Assembly (NCBI GenBank): GCA_014983025.1
Contig: JADCLP010000004.1
Coordinates: 62,001-126,000 of the forward strand
Length of the DNA stretch: 64,000 nt
DNA from: Erythrobacteraceae bacterium E2-1 Yellow Sea
GTDB lineage: Bacteria; Pseudomonadota; Alphaproteobacteria; Sphingomonadales; Sphingomonadaceae
Direction of reading: 5' to 3'
Part shown: positions 48,514 to 57,662 of the stretch, one piece after another
Position numbering within the stretch: the stretch's first letter is position 1
Layout of the letters: every line of letters begins with the position of its first letter
Program-made: the position numbers and the translations under genes
The notes under the pieces: generated by a model
What the model was told of the DNA's origin: nothing
Seen by the model: only the letters and a program-made list of their open reading frames with translations
Database searches by the model: none

Positions 48514-50085
48514 CTATTTCACCTGCTGGTTGACCGGATTCATCAGTGATGGCTTGGGTTCGCATTTATAGACCAGCCGTTCATTCGGGCGATCAGGTAG
48601 CAAGGTCAGTACATTGGCCTGATGTTCGCCCAGATCGCGCGCAGCATCGCCCACACTGCATAATGGTGGTGAGTAGCTGTCACGCGCGGCACGGGCCTGG
48701 CCCATGGCGTCCCGGCCCAAAAGATAACGGTCAGTCTGGAAAGTGCGGGTTTGCGGGTCGTAAATATTGACCGATACGGCATCTTCATCATCCGGCACGA
48801 ACACGCGCGTCCACTCCCCATTGTTCATGCCATATTGCGTGCGTGTGTTGACGCACCCATCTGCGCCCCATTCAAATTCAACGTCGTCAGTTCGTGCACC
48901 AGTGATGCGGCTGCGTTCTGGAACGAGTGAGCACAGCATGGTGCCATCTGTCGCGTTGGAGGTTGCAGGCGGATCATCTGCCTGACCATCTTTCAGCGCC
49001 AGCTGGACACGTTCATCAATCTCTTCAAGTCCTGGACGGTTAATCCACAGAAGGATGGCTGCAGTGGTGGCCAAAGCGGCGAGAGCCCCGGTGATCACCA
49101 TCTGCCGTTCACGCCCCTCACGTCCGCGTGATTGATAGGCAACATATCCTGCGCCAAGCGCCAGCAGAAGCGCGATCATTGCCAATGCCATGGCATTTTC
49201 TCGCTCTTCCAGAACCTCCAGCTGCGCTTCCATCTCTGCACGATTGCGCTTGGTTGATAGCTCTGCTTCGCGCGCGGCCAACCTGTCGCGTGCATCGGCG
49301 CGTTGCTGTTCCAACCGTGCTCTTTCAGCCGCATCAAGATCGGCAATACTGCGGCAAGGCAGGGCGTTCGTGCGTGCTTCTATATTATTGGCGCGCAGGA
49401 AAGGCAGCAATTCGCGGGTGGAAACAGCGAAATAGAATTCGGCATCCGATCCATCCGAATCAGCGCCAAAACTGTTGACGCCCAGCACGCGGCCGCAGGC
49501 ATCCAGCAAGGGGCCACCTGAATTGCCCCGTGCAATGGGCGCTGTGTGCAGCACAGTATCAAATTGGCGGCTTGGGCGCGCGCCCGATATAAAGCCACGA
49601 CTTTTCACCGGGGGTTGTGCGCGAAAAATATCACTGATTGACAGACCCTGCGCCCGGTCAACATTCATGGGATAACCCACGGCAGACACTTCACCCATGT
49701 CGCCGGGCAGCGCGCCTGCAATTGTCAGCGGATTAAGGCGGAAGTTGCTGTCCGTAATTTCGATCAGTGCCAGATCATTCCGCGGGCTGACGGATATGGG
49801 CCGGGCGTAGGCGGCCTCATCCCCTTCTGACGGTACAATCCCGATCCGCAAAGTGTCATCCTGCAATGCTTCACGCACAACATGGGCATTGGTGACAATC
49901 TGTGTGGGGGTGACGGCAAAACCACTGCCATGGCTGACGGGGAAAACCTCCTGACCGTCTGTTCCGATCAAGACAACACGAACCACGCCGCGTGCGGCGG
50001 CATCGATATCTGCCGGGTCTGCGGCAGAGCGCACTGGCAGGATAACAGCAAACAGGGCGGCAAGAGCAATCAGAATACGCATCAT
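48514..50085 (-). CDS. Membrane-anchored trypsin-like serine protease with C-terminal domain
   Basis: This 523-residue envelope protein has a signal peptide (ending near PVRSA) and a chymotrypsin-fold protease with His68 (TNAHVV), Asp104 (RNDLALIEI) and Ser189 (GNSGGPLL). A charged coiled region rich in Arg and Glu follows at about 255-300, then two membrane helices around residues 300-360, and then a C-terminal domain with several cysteines and a DDEDAVSVNIYDP segment. There is no PDZ domain, so it is not a DegP/HtrA type. The start at 50085 is the first of two ATGs. It is divergent from ada. Confidence 0.82.
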   Translation of the reverse strand: MMRILIALAALFAVILPVRSAADPADIDAAARGVVRVVLIGTDGQEVFPVSHGSGFAVTPTQIVTNAHVVREALQDDTLRIGIVPSEGDEAAYARPISVSPRNDLALIEITDSNFRLNPLTIAGALPGDMGEVSAVGYPMNVDRAQGLSISDIFRAQPPVKSRGFISGARPSRQFDTVLHTAPIARGNSGGPLLDACGRVLGVNSFGADSDGSDAEFYFAVSTRELLPFLRANNIEARTNALPCRSIADLDAAERARLEQQRADARDRLAAREAELSTKRNRAEMEAQLEVLEERENAMALAMIALLLALGAGYVAYQSRGREGRERQMVITGALAALATTAAILLWINRPGLEEIDERVQLALKDGQADDPPATSNATDGTMLCSLVPERSRITGARTDDVEFEWGADGCVNTRTQYGMNNGEWTRVFVPDDEDAVSVNIYDPQTRTFQTDRYLLGRDAMGQARAARDSYSPPLCSVGDAARDLGEHQANVLTLLPDRPNERLVYKCEPKPSLMNPVNQQVK

Positions 50086-50165
50086 TGCGCGTTGTTTGAC
50101 GGGCAAATGGTTTGACCGCAAGCTTCGGGATGCGGTGAATCGCACATTAGTCTAAATCAGCAGGC

Positions 50166-51200
50166 ATGACTGAAACGACAATTTCACCTGATGAAGCCTG
50201 GGCAGCGGTTCTGCGGCGGGACCGTGCCTTTGACGGGCAATTCGTCACCGGCGTGATGAGCACGCATATATATTGCCGCCCCAGTTGTGCCGCACGTCAC
50301 CCGGCGCGGACCAATGTGCGCTTTTTTGCCAATGGGGCAGAGGCGCGCGAGGCGGGTCTACGCCCATGTAAGCGGTGCCTGCCAGATGATGTTTCACGCG
50401 ATGATGCGGCAGTAAAGGCTGCGATAGACGAGATTCGGCAGGCTGAAGATGTGCCATCGCTTGCCACGCTGGCTCTGCTGACGGGCTATTCCCCCACGCA
50501 TTTCCAGCGCGTGTTCAAGCGGGCAATCGGCCTTTCCCCCGCTGCCTATGCCCGTGCCCTGCGGGAAGAGCGCGCTCGTGATGCCTTGTCAGCCGGCGAG
50601 AATGTGACAGATGCGATTTATGAGGCTGGATATTCAGCCCCGTCACGCTTCTATGATGCGACAAAGGGGAAGCTTGGCATGAGTGCAAGCGATTGGAGCA
50701 ATGGTGGCATGGGCAGGGTGATCCACTGGGCGGTGGTGGAAACCAGCCTGGGTGCCATGCTGGTCGCCGCCACAGATAAGGGTGTGTGCTGTCTGTCCTT
50801 CAATGAAGGGGAGGAGGAACTGCGCGCGCGCTTCCCAAAAGCGGAACTGGTTGAGGGCGGAGAGGAATTTCGCGCATTGTTCGATCAAGTTACGGCAGCT
50901 GTGGAACAGCCGGGTACGGGTGCAGATATCCCGCTCGACGTTAAAGGCACAGCATTTCAGCAGCGTGTATGGCAGGAATTGTTGAAAATTCCGGCGGGCG
51001 AAACGCGCAGTTATGGTGAACTGGCCGTAGCCCTGGGTAAAACCAAGGCCAGCCGCGCAGTCGGTGGGGCCAATGGCGCCAACAATATTGCCGTACTAAT
51101 CCCGTGCCACCGCGTGATTGCAGCAGACGGCACGATGGGCGGATATGCCTATGGCTTGAAGATCAAGGCTGAATTGCTGAAACGGGAAGGTGGGGGCTGA
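50166..51200 (+). CDS. ada: Ada: methylphosphotriester/O6-methylguanine DNA repair and activator
   Basis: This is a bifunctional alkylation-repair protein of 344 residues. The N-terminal zinc module has Cys37, Cys41, Cys68 and Cys71 (YCRPSC, CKRC), an AraC-type helix-turn-helix follows (SLATLALLTGYSPTHFQRVFKRAIG), and the C-terminal methyltransferase carries the acceptor Cys314 in IPCHRV. This is the full Ada architecture, which also activates its own gene after methyl transfer. No clear Ada box is visible before the start. It is divergent from the protease gene. Confidence 0.95.
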   Translation: MTETTISPDEAWAAVLRRDRAFDGQFVTGVMSTHIYCRPSCAARHPARTNVRFFANGAEAREAGLRPCKRCLPDDVSRDDAAVKAAIDEIRQAEDVPSLATLALLTGYSPTHFQRVFKRAIGLSPAAYARALREERARDALSAGENVTDAIYEAGYSAPSRFYDATKGKLGMSASDWSNGGMGRVIHWAVVETSLGAMLVAATDKGVCCLSFNEGEEELRARFPKAELVEGGEEFRALFDQVTAAVEQPGTGADIPLDVKGTAFQQRVWQELLKIPAGETRSYGELAVALGKTKASRAVGGANGANNIAVLIPCHRVIAADGTMGGYAYGLKIKAELLKREGGG

Positions 51201-51227
51201 TCAGTCAGCCCCCATTGTTAAGTTAGG

Positions 51228-51824
51228 TCACAGCTCGTCGATTTTTTCCTTGGCGGCGGCCATGCCAGCGGCAATCGCGTCAGGCCCGTAACCCACCTTG
51301 TCCACGCGGATCGTCGTCACATCATCCACTCCGATAAAGCCCAGCATTGTCAGCAGCAGGCTTTCCTGATTTTCAGTCATTGTGCCGTTTTCATATTCGC
51401 CACCGCGGGCTGATGCGATCACCACCTTTCGCCCGCCGGCCAGCCCTTCCGGCCCGTTTTCGGAATATTTGAATGTCACGCCAGCCACGCCCAGCCGATC
51501 CAGCCATGATTTCAACTGGCTGGGGATCGAAAAATTGTACATTGGCGCGCCGATAATGACGACATCTGATGCAAGAAACTGATCGAGCACTGCGCGTTCT
51601 GCTGGATATGCGGCGGCGGCAGCTTCCGAATGGCTTTCAGGTGGGGTACGGATTGCCTCAGTCGTGACTGTGTCAATATGCGCGAGCGGGTTGGCGACCA
51701 GATCGCGCTTAACCAAAGTTGCACCGGGATTGGCAGCCGTAAAATGATCCGTGATTGCCTGCGTAAGCTGGCGAGTGATCGATTGCTCGCCATTGGTTGA
51801 ACTGTCGATACGAAGGATTTGCAT
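51228..51824 (-). CDS. azoR: FMN-dependent NADH-azoreductase/quinone reductase
   Basis: This 198-residue flavodoxin-fold reductase uses NADH to reduce quinones and azo bonds. It has ILRIDSSTNGEQSITRQLT at the start, the APMYNFSIPSQLKSWLDRL flavin-binding segment and ASARGGEYENG. The cofactor loop pattern is of the AzoR family, which often protects against electrophile or quinone stress. It is divergent from an HxlR regulator with a shared operator, so HxlR is its likely regulator. Confidence 0.9.
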   Translation of the reverse strand: MQILRIDSSTNGEQSITRQLTQAITDHFTAANPGATLVKRDLVANPLAHIDTVTTEAIRTPPESHSEAAAAAYPAERAVLDQFLASDVVIIGAPMYNFSIPSQLKSWLDRLGVAGVTFKYSENGPEGLAGGRKVVIASARGGEYENGTMTENQESLLLTMLGFIGVDDVTTIRVDKVGYGPDAIAAGMAAAKEKIDEL

Positions 51825-51838
51825 TGGGGGAACTCCAT

Positions 51839-51855
51839 AGTTACTATTGATAACT
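51839..51855. promoter_or_regulatory. Operator-like palindrome between azoR and hxlR
   Basis: AGTTACTATTGATAACT has AGTTA/TAACT arms around a seven-base centre. It sits in the 41-base gap between the two divergent starts, just upstream of the hxlR GGAGG box. This is the expected place for an HxlR/DUF24 operator that controls both genes. Confidence 0.6.
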
Positions 51856-51865
51856 TGGAGGCTAT

Positions 51866-52300
51866 ATGGATACCGTTACCCGCATCGCGCAAGAAGGCAC
51901 TTTTCTGTCTGATAGGAACACGGCTGTAACCATGCATGTGGATGGGCCACCGCAATGCCGTGCTGTGAATGATGTCTTATCGCGCGTGGGCGATAAATGG
52001 TCAGTCCGGGTAGTTATGGCTCTTGCGCAGGGAAGTAAGCGTTTCAACGAGTTGCGGCGCGAAATTGATACAATTTCACAACGCATGCTGACGCGCACAT
52101 TGCGCGCGCTGGAACGCGATGGGCTGGTTAGCCGCATGGTCACGCCCAGCGTGCCGCCACGTGTGGATTATGAACTGACGCCGCTGGGAGAATCACTAAC
52201 CGACCCAGTTGCGCAACTGGGATATTGGGCGATGGATAATATCGCGGCCATCGAACAGGCGCGGGCTGATTTCGACGCGGCCGAGCATGACGGAATTTAG
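51866..52300 (+). CDS. HxlR family transcriptional regulator
   Basis: This 144-residue winged-helix protein is of the HxlR/DUF24 family. It has the CRAVNDVLSRVGDKWSVRVVMAL segment with the family cysteine (Cys32), then SKRFNELRREIDTISQRMLTRTLRALERDGLVSR and YELTPLGESL. The single conserved Cys before the helix is a thiol-sensing residue in quinone- and aldehyde-responding members. It is divergent from azoR and is the likely regulator of it. Confidence 0.9.
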   Translation: MDTVTRIAQEGTFLSDRNTAVTMHVDGPPQCRAVNDVLSRVGDKWSVRVVMALAQGSKRFNELRREIDTISQRMLTRTLRALERDGLVSRMVTPSVPPRVDYELTPLGESLTDPVAQLGYWAMDNIAAIEQARADFDAAEHDGI

Positions 52301-52325
52301 CGCTGCCGCCTGGTTTTAGCCACAC

Positions 52326-53228
52326 TCACTCATCGTCGTCCCCCTCTTCTTCATCTTCGGGCTTTCCAAGTTTAGGGGCGAGATAGGCGAGCGCCTCAGA
52401 CGTTTCGCCTGCGGCAATATCCTGAGCCAATTCATGAATCTTCTTTGCCCGTTTTCCGCCATGGGGATTGTTGGCAATGGGCGTTAAAACCGCCAGCGCA
52501 TCGGAATTGCGTTGTTCGATCAGCAGCAAATGCGCCAATGCAGTGCGGATGGAATCATCAAATGGCGCAAATTCATAAGCCATTTCCAGCGCAATCAAGG
52601 CATCTTCAGGTGGCGTTAGACCCGCCAATCGATAGCTGAGGTAATAGCCGAATAGCGGTTGCGGATTGCGCGGGGCGAGCTTGGTTGCCAGCGCAAAGGT
52701 TGAGCGGGCAATCGCAAACTGGCTGCTGTCTTCCTCTGCTCGTCGCAAAGCAATATTACCCAGATAGACATGCGCACGCACATTGTCCGGATCGATTTGC
52801 AGAATTTGTTTGGCTGCAGTTTCTGAGGCGTCATAATTGGAAAGATCAAATTCCGCTTCAGTTAGTTCCAGCAATACTGGCAGGCTGGTTGGGTATTGTG
52901 CAGCCAGATTGCGTACAGGCTCCACCAGCCGGGCAGCTTCTTTTTCGTCAACACCGGCCGAAGATTCGATGCGATAGGGCATAATGGCCGCTTCTGCGTC
53001 GGTCAGGGGGCGTACAGTTACATCGGGCATAATATAATCAGGGAAGGTGACTTCGACCCCCCGGATATTGCTGCGTTGATACCGGTCAAGGTCGCGATTG
53101 AGCTTGCTCAGACTGCCAAAGGCGCCCTCGGCTGCTTCCAGATTGGATTTTCCCTGATTGATGAGGGCAAAATATTTACCCAGTTGCCCGCGCCGATCCT
53201 CTGAAAAGCTTAGATAATGTGACAGCAA
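52326..53228 (-). CDS. TPR-rich part of the split gene
   Basis: This is the 300-codon C-terminal half that directly follows the TGA. It has several TPR-like helix pairs (LEAAEGAFGSLSKL, NYDASETAAKQILQIDPDNVRAHVYLGNIAL, SDALAVLTPIA) and an acidic end (EDEEEGDDDE). No ribosome box or ATG sits at its head, only a TTG, so independent translation is doubtful. Confidence 0.6.
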   Translation of the reverse strand: MLSHYLSFSEDRRGQLGKYFALINQGKSNLEAAEGAFGSLSKLNRDLDRYQRSNIRGVEVTFPDYIMPDVTVRPLTDAEAAIMPYRIESSAGVDEKEAARLVEPVRNLAAQYPTSLPVLLELTEAEFDLSNYDASETAAKQILQIDPDNVRAHVYLGNIALRRAEEDSSQFAIARSTFALATKLAPRNPQPLFGYYLSYRLAGLTPPEDALIALEMAYEFAPFDDSIRTALAHLLLIEQRNSDALAVLTPIANNPHGGKRAKKIHELAQDIAAGETSEALAYLAPKLGKPEDEEEGDDDE

Positions 53229-53885
53229 TCAGCCCATCGCATAGATCTGCGCGCCATCTTTCCATTGCAATTCTTCAGGCGGATCGAGCAATCGTTCAAC
53301 CCTATATGATCCCAACACGCTGAGCGTGGCACCGCGATGTTTGGCCGGTGCCCCAAGCACGAAACCATCTGGGAGCAGGTCGATCGTGCTGTAAACTTCA
53401 GCAAAGCCTTCAATATACCATGATGGATAGGCAGCAGCAGCGTGCTGGAACATGAAATAGTGGGCATATTCGTGAAACATCACGATATCCGGTGTCAGCG
53501 CGTCACGTTCTACCCGCGTGCCGATGGAACCGCGTTGGGCGGCCTCACGCAGCGGGATATAAGCAGTGGAATGTCCTGCCATCGGCTTAAAGAAACCATA
53601 CACGCCATAGGCACCAGCCAGCCGCCCGATATCATCTGTGTTACCGAAGTGAAACACGGTCAGCTTGGCTGAATCCGGCACTGGTTTTGTATCTTTGGGG
53701 ATGTTGAGCATAAAGCGCATGGCTTCATCCATCCGTTCCAGCTTGATTGCAAGTTCTTTGGCGTCATCGGCTGATTGTTCGGAATAAACGATCATATGCG
53801 CAGTGGTTGCCTGCGACCAGTCAGCAGCATTGGCTGCAGGAGACGCCGCCAGCGCAAATGCCGACAGCGCAACACGGAATTTCAT
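53229..53885 (-). CDS. Signal peptide and zinc-peptidase part of the split gene
   Basis: This is the 218-residue N-terminal half. A signal peptide (ending PAANA) is followed by a gluzincin metallopeptidase core with HEYAH at residues 138-142 and a third ligand in IEGFAEVYS (Glu163). These are all the residues needed for zinc binding and catalysis. On its own it would be a secreted peptidase lacking the TPR part. It stops at the in-frame TGA. Confidence 0.7.
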   Translation of the reverse strand: MKFRVALSAFALAASPAANAADWSQATTAHMIVYSEQSADDAKELAIKLERMDEAMRFMLNIPKDTKPVPDSAKLTVFHFGNTDDIGRLAGAYGVYGFFKPMAGHSTAYIPLREAAQRGSIGTRVERDALTPDIVMFHEYAHYFMFQHAAAAYPSWYIEGFAEVYSTIDLLPDGFVLGAPAKHRGATLSVLGSYRVERLLDPPEELQWKDGAQIYAMG

Positions 53886-53966
53886 AATGGACCCCTTGGA
53901 TATTAAATATCAAACGATACTATTATCGTTTATGCTCGCTATGCCAAGCCCGGCTTCGAATTGTCC

Positions 53967-56132
53967 TCAAACAAAGCTGTAGGGATCGATATCCACCCCC
54001 ACGCGCACACCGGGGGCGAATTGCTGGGTGGCGAGCCAGGCCATGATGATTTTCTGTACTTCCACATTGCGGCGCGCATTGATCAGGAAACGATAACGAT
54101 ACCGCCCGCGCAGCATGGCTAGCGGGGCTGGCGCCGGGCCAAGGATCATCAGATCATCAATATGCGGTCGGGCATCGTCCAGCCGGTTGGCCGCCTGCCG
54201 CGCCTCTGCATCGCCTTCAGACGAAATGATGATCGCCGCCCAGCGGCCAAAGGGCGGGGCCCTGGCATGGCGGCGGGCCTCTGTTTCTGCCGCATAAAAG
54301 GCATCGCGGTCCCCCGCTGCAAGCGCAGCGATCACGGGCGCGTCTGGATGGCGCGTCTGGATCAGCACTTCGCCCGGTTTCGATCCGCGCCCGGCACGCC
54401 CGGCAACCTGCACGATCTGCTGATAGGTCCGTTCGCCCGCGCGCAAATCGCCCCCGTCCAGCCCCAGATCGGCATCGACCACGCCCACCAGCGTCAGTTC
54501 GGGGAAGTGGAACCCCTTGGTCACCAATTGCGTGCCCACGATCACGTCAATCGCGCATTGCTCTGCCTCGTGGATGAATTGCGCGGCGCGTTCAGGCGAA
54601 TTGAGCGTGTCGGATGTGGCAATGGCCACGCGCGCCTCTGGCAGAAGCTCCGCCACCTCATCTGCGATCCGTTCCACACCTGGGCCGCAGGCGACCAGAC
54701 AATCGGGTTCACCACATTCGGGGCAGGCATCTGGCGGGGCGGTTTCATGCCCGCAATGGTGGCAGGCGAGGCGCTGGGAGAAGCGATGCTCGACCAGCCA
54801 GGCGCTGCAATTGGGGCATTGGAAGCGAAAGCCGCAATGGCGGCACAGGGTCAGCGGCGCATAGCCGCGCCGGTTCAAAAACAGCAGTGATTGTTCGCCC
54901 TTGGCCAGCCGATCCTCCAGCGCGGCAACCAGTCGCGGGGCCAGCCAGCGCCCACGTTCAGGCGGCTCTTCACCCAGATTGATTGTGTCGATATGTGGCA
55001 ATTGCGCCCCGCCAAACCGGCTGGGCAGGTCAAGTTTTTCGTATATTCCGCTTTCGGCCATTTGCAGGCTTTCCAGCGCGGGTGTGGCACTGGCCAAAAC
55101 CACAGGGAAACCTTCAAACCGCGCGCGCATCACAGATACATCGCGCGCATTGTAACGCACGCCATCATCCTGCTTGAAGCTGACCTCATGCGCTTCATCG
55201 ACGACGATCAGGCCAAGATCGGCATAGGGCAGGAACAGGGCGGATCGCGCGCCCACCACCACTTGCGCTGTGCCTTCGCTGATGGCGCGCCATGCCCGCC
55301 GCCGCTCGGTTGATTTCAGTGAACTGTGCCACAGCACAGGGGCCGCACCAAAGCGCTGTTCAAACCGGATCAGGAAATTTTCGGTCAGCGCAATTTCAGG
55401 CAGTAGCACCAGCACCTGCCGCCCCATACGGATTGCCTGTGCCATCGCTTCAAAATAGGTTTCGGTCTTGCCCGATCCCGTCACCCCGTCGAGCAGGAAG
55501 GGCGCAAATTTACGCGCTGCCACCGCCTCCACCAGCCGGTCTGTCACTTCGCGCTGGTCCGGTGAAAGGGCAGGCACGTCAAAATCGGGTTTCGCCGTGG
55601 GGAAGAGGCGGTCAATCGCCACGCTGACGGGCTCTATCACGCCCTGATTGACCAGCCCGCGCAGCACGCCCTCAGACACACCGGCAATCCCAGCCAGTTC
55701 GCGGATTGTGGCCTGTTCACCCTGAAGCGCGTCAATTGCTGCTTCGCGTTGTGGTGTCATGCGTTCGGGCATGCCACCGGAGAGGCGATATTCGGTCATC
55801 GTGGTAGGGCCATTCAGCGCACCGCCAGATGAAATGACCATGCGGGCAACCGCACTTAACGGCGCGCAGTAATAATCCGCCGTCCATTCGATCAGCCTGC
55901 GTAAGGGGGTGGAGAGTGGCGGGACCGGCATGACGTCTGCCAGGGGACGCAGCTTGCTGTCAGGGACATCCCCTGTCTCCAACCTATCGGCTTCCCACAC
56001 GATTCCTGTGATCTGGCGTGGCCCAAGCGGGGCGAGCACGATCGAACCCGGCTGGACTTGCATGCCATCGGGCACGCGATAATCCAGCGCGGGCAGCGCG
56101 GCATTCAAGGTAAGGATTCGGACGCGGTTCAT
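53967..56132 (-). CDS. priA: Primosomal protein N' (PriA helicase)
   Basis: This 721-residue superfamily 2 helicase restarts stalled replication forks. The N-terminal 3'-DNA-binding domain is followed by Walker A GVTGSGKTETY, the DEAH box VVDEAHEVSF and SATPALES. An eight-cysteine zinc region comes next (CRHCGFRFQCPNC, CHHCGHETAPPDACPECG), then the helicase motifs QLVTKGFHFPELTLV and QVAGRAGRG. It is divergent from the DUF4197 gene. Confidence 0.96.
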   Translation of the reverse strand: MNRVRILTLNAALPALDYRVPDGMQVQPGSIVLAPLGPRQITGIVWEADRLETGDVPDSKLRPLADVMPVPPLSTPLRRLIEWTADYYCAPLSAVARMVISSGGALNGPTTMTEYRLSGGMPERMTPQREAAIDALQGEQATIRELAGIAGVSEGVLRGLVNQGVIEPVSVAIDRLFPTAKPDFDVPALSPDQREVTDRLVEAVAARKFAPFLLDGVTGSGKTETYFEAMAQAIRMGRQVLVLLPEIALTENFLIRFEQRFGAAPVLWHSSLKSTERRRAWRAISEGTAQVVVGARSALFLPYADLGLIVVDEAHEVSFKQDDGVRYNARDVSVMRARFEGFPVVLASATPALESLQMAESGIYEKLDLPSRFGGAQLPHIDTINLGEEPPERGRWLAPRLVAALEDRLAKGEQSLLFLNRRGYAPLTLCRHCGFRFQCPNCSAWLVEHRFSQRLACHHCGHETAPPDACPECGEPDCLVACGPGVERIADEVAELLPEARVAIATSDTLNSPERAAQFIHEAEQCAIDVIVGTQLVTKGFHFPELTLVGVVDADLGLDGGDLRAGERTYQQIVQVAGRAGRGSKPGEVLIQTRHPDAPVIAALAAGDRDAFYAAETEARRHARAPPFGRWAAIIISSEGDAEARQAANRLDDARPHIDDLMILGPAPAPLAMLRGRYRYRFLINARRNVEVQKIIMAWLATQQFAPGVRVGVDIDPYSFV

Positions 56133-56182
56133 CTATCTAGCCATATGGGCACTCTGGACGCTGCACGACAAGGAGAGAGAGC

Positions 56183-56884
56183 ATGGATATGAACGCTTCG
56201 AATGATCAGCGGTTGGCGCGACGCAGTTTTCTAGGTGGCGCAATCGCTGCATCTGCCTTCGTCGTGTTACCCGCCTGTTCCACCTTGCCGGGCTACAGCT
56301 TTACCGAAGCGATACGTCGTTTGCTGCTGCTGTCGAGCGAACGGGCGTTTGCCAGGCTGACCGCGGCTGATGGATTTTGGGACCAGCAAGTTGCGCGCGT
56401 AGGGTTGGGCAATTTTCTTGGCGCGCGTGGTGATATCCTTTCCTCCATTCTTACCTCAACCCTGTTCAAATCACGCCTGCAGGATGCCTTTACCGATATT
56501 GCGATAGAGGGGTCGGAACGCGCTGCCCCGGTGGTGGCCGATGCTGTGCGGATGATCGGGATCGAGAATGCCGTTGCCTTGGTGCGCGGCGGGCCCAAAG
56601 CTGCCACCACATTCCTGCGCGGGGAAATGGGCGGCGAATTGATAGAGGTGATGGTGCCCGAACTGGGCGATGCGATCCGTATCGCGTCAGACCCGCTGGT
56701 GGGCCAACTGATCAATGGCATGACCGGCACCAATATCAGCGGTGTGGCGCAGCGCCTGGCGGGCAATGTGAATGATGCCATCTGGGAAGAAATGGGTGTT
56801 GAGGAGTCTGCAATCCGCGCCAATCCGCAGGATACGCGTGATCCGTTGATCATCGGCGTGTTTGGGGCTGGAGCCGCACTATAA
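56183..56884 (+). CDS. DUF4197 family lipoprotein with Tat-like signal
   Basis: This 233-residue exported protein has a twin-arginine signal (RRSFLGG with Arg13-Arg14) and a lipobox that ends at Cys32 (VVLPACS). The mature part matches DUF4197 (EAIRRLLLLSSERAFARLTAADGFW, ALVRGGPKAATTFLR). The family is of unknown function and typical of envelope proteins. An AAGGAGAGAG box lies before the ATG. It is divergent from priA and precedes the transaldolase gene. Confidence 0.82.
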   Translation: MDMNASNDQRLARRSFLGGAIAASAFVVLPACSTLPGYSFTEAIRRLLLLSSERAFARLTAADGFWDQQVARVGLGNFLGARGDILSSILTSTLFKSRLQDAFTDIAIEGSERAAPVVADAVRMIGIENAVALVRGGPKAATTFLRGEMGGELIEVMVPELGDAIRIASDPLVGQLINGMTGTNISGVAQRLAGNVNDAIWEEMGVEESAIRANPQDTRDPLIIGVFGAGAAL

Positions 56885-56990
56885 TGACTGCTTAAACACA
56901 GTAAAAATGGCATGATCGGGGTGGCCTGTACGCCATGGCGCGCTATAGCGGCAGGGAATCAAATTCTGACCCGCTGGGAGCGCGCTGCAC

Positions 56991-57644
56991 ATGAAATTCT
57001 TCGCCGACACTGCAGAGATTGCCGATATCAAGGAACTGGCCGCCACTGGCCTGCTGGATGGCGTCACCACAAATCCCAGCCTGATCGCCAAATCAGGGCG
57101 CGATTTCATGGAAGTGACCAAGGAGATTTGCGCCATTGTGGATGGCCCTGTTTCGGCAGAAGTGGTGGCGCTGGACCATGAAACCATGATGAAAGAGGCG
57201 GAGGTGCTGCGCAAGCTGGCGGATAATGTCTGCATCAAGGTGCCACTGACGATTGATGGCCTCAAAACCTGCAAGGCGCTGACAGGAGATGGCACAATGG
57301 TGAATGTCACCCTGTGCTTCTCAGCCAACCAGGCGCTGCTGGCGGCGAAAGCGGGGGCGACCTTTGTTTCGCCCTTCGTCGGGCGGCATGATGACAATGG
57401 TTTTGACGGGATGGAGCTGATCGAGGATATCCGCCTGATCTATGACAATTATTCCTTCGAAACCGAAATTCTCGTCGCGTCGGTGCGCCATGTCACCCAT
57501 GTGCTGCAAAGTGCCAAGATCGGCGCCGATGTGATGACCGCACCGCCCAAGGTGATCAAACAGCTGTTCAACCACGTGCTGACGGACAAGGGCATTGAAG
57601 GATTTTTGAAGGATTGGCAGGCAACCGGGCAGTCGATTCTTTAA
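56991..57644 (+). CDS. tal: Transaldolase, short TalC type
   Basis: This 217-residue enzyme of the pentose phosphate pathway belongs to the small transaldolase/fructose-6-phosphate aldolase group. It contains [30 protein letters not shown], the Schiff-base Lys83 in IKVPLT and FVGRHDDNG. The FVGR motif favours transaldolase over fructose-6-phosphate aldolase, but this needs testing. It reads into cobT after 18 bases. Confidence 0.9.
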   Translation: MKFFADTAEIADIKELAATGLLDGVTTNPSLIAKSGRDFMEVTKEICAIVDGPVSAEVVALDHETMMKEAEVLRKLADNVCIKVPLTIDGLKTCKALTGDGTMVNVTLCFSANQALLAAKAGATFVSPFVGRHDDNGFDGMELIEDIRLIYDNYSFETEILVASVRHVTHVLQSAKIGADVMTAPPKVIKQLFNHVLTDKGIEGFLKDWQATGQSIL

Positions 57645-57662
57645 CAGTACGGAACTGCTGGC

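Larger units (their letters stand above)
52326..53885 (-). pseudogene. Gluzincin-TPR gene split by an in-frame TGA
   Basis: The frame is open from 53885 to 52326 except for one TGA at 53231-53229. The upstream part ends GAQIYAMG and the downstream part continues LLSHYLSFSEDRRGQL in the same frame without any shift. In relatives a tryptophan is expected there (AMGWLLSHYL), and TGG to TGA is one base change. The whole would be 519 residues: signal peptide, zinc peptidase, then a TPR-rich C-terminus. Selenocysteine is unlikely because nothing indicates a recoding element. Nonsense mutation, readthrough or a sequencing error are the options. Confidence 0.8.

Noticed and set aside
48355..48549. 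Plus-strand frame of 64 codons in the atp leader region
   Set aside because: It has no ribosome box, crosses a hairpin and runs into the antisense of the protease gene; no domain is visible.
53229..53231. TGA as a selenocysteine codon
   Set aside because: The expected residue is tryptophan, not cysteine, no selenoprotein family fits, and I see no recoding hairpin directly downstream.
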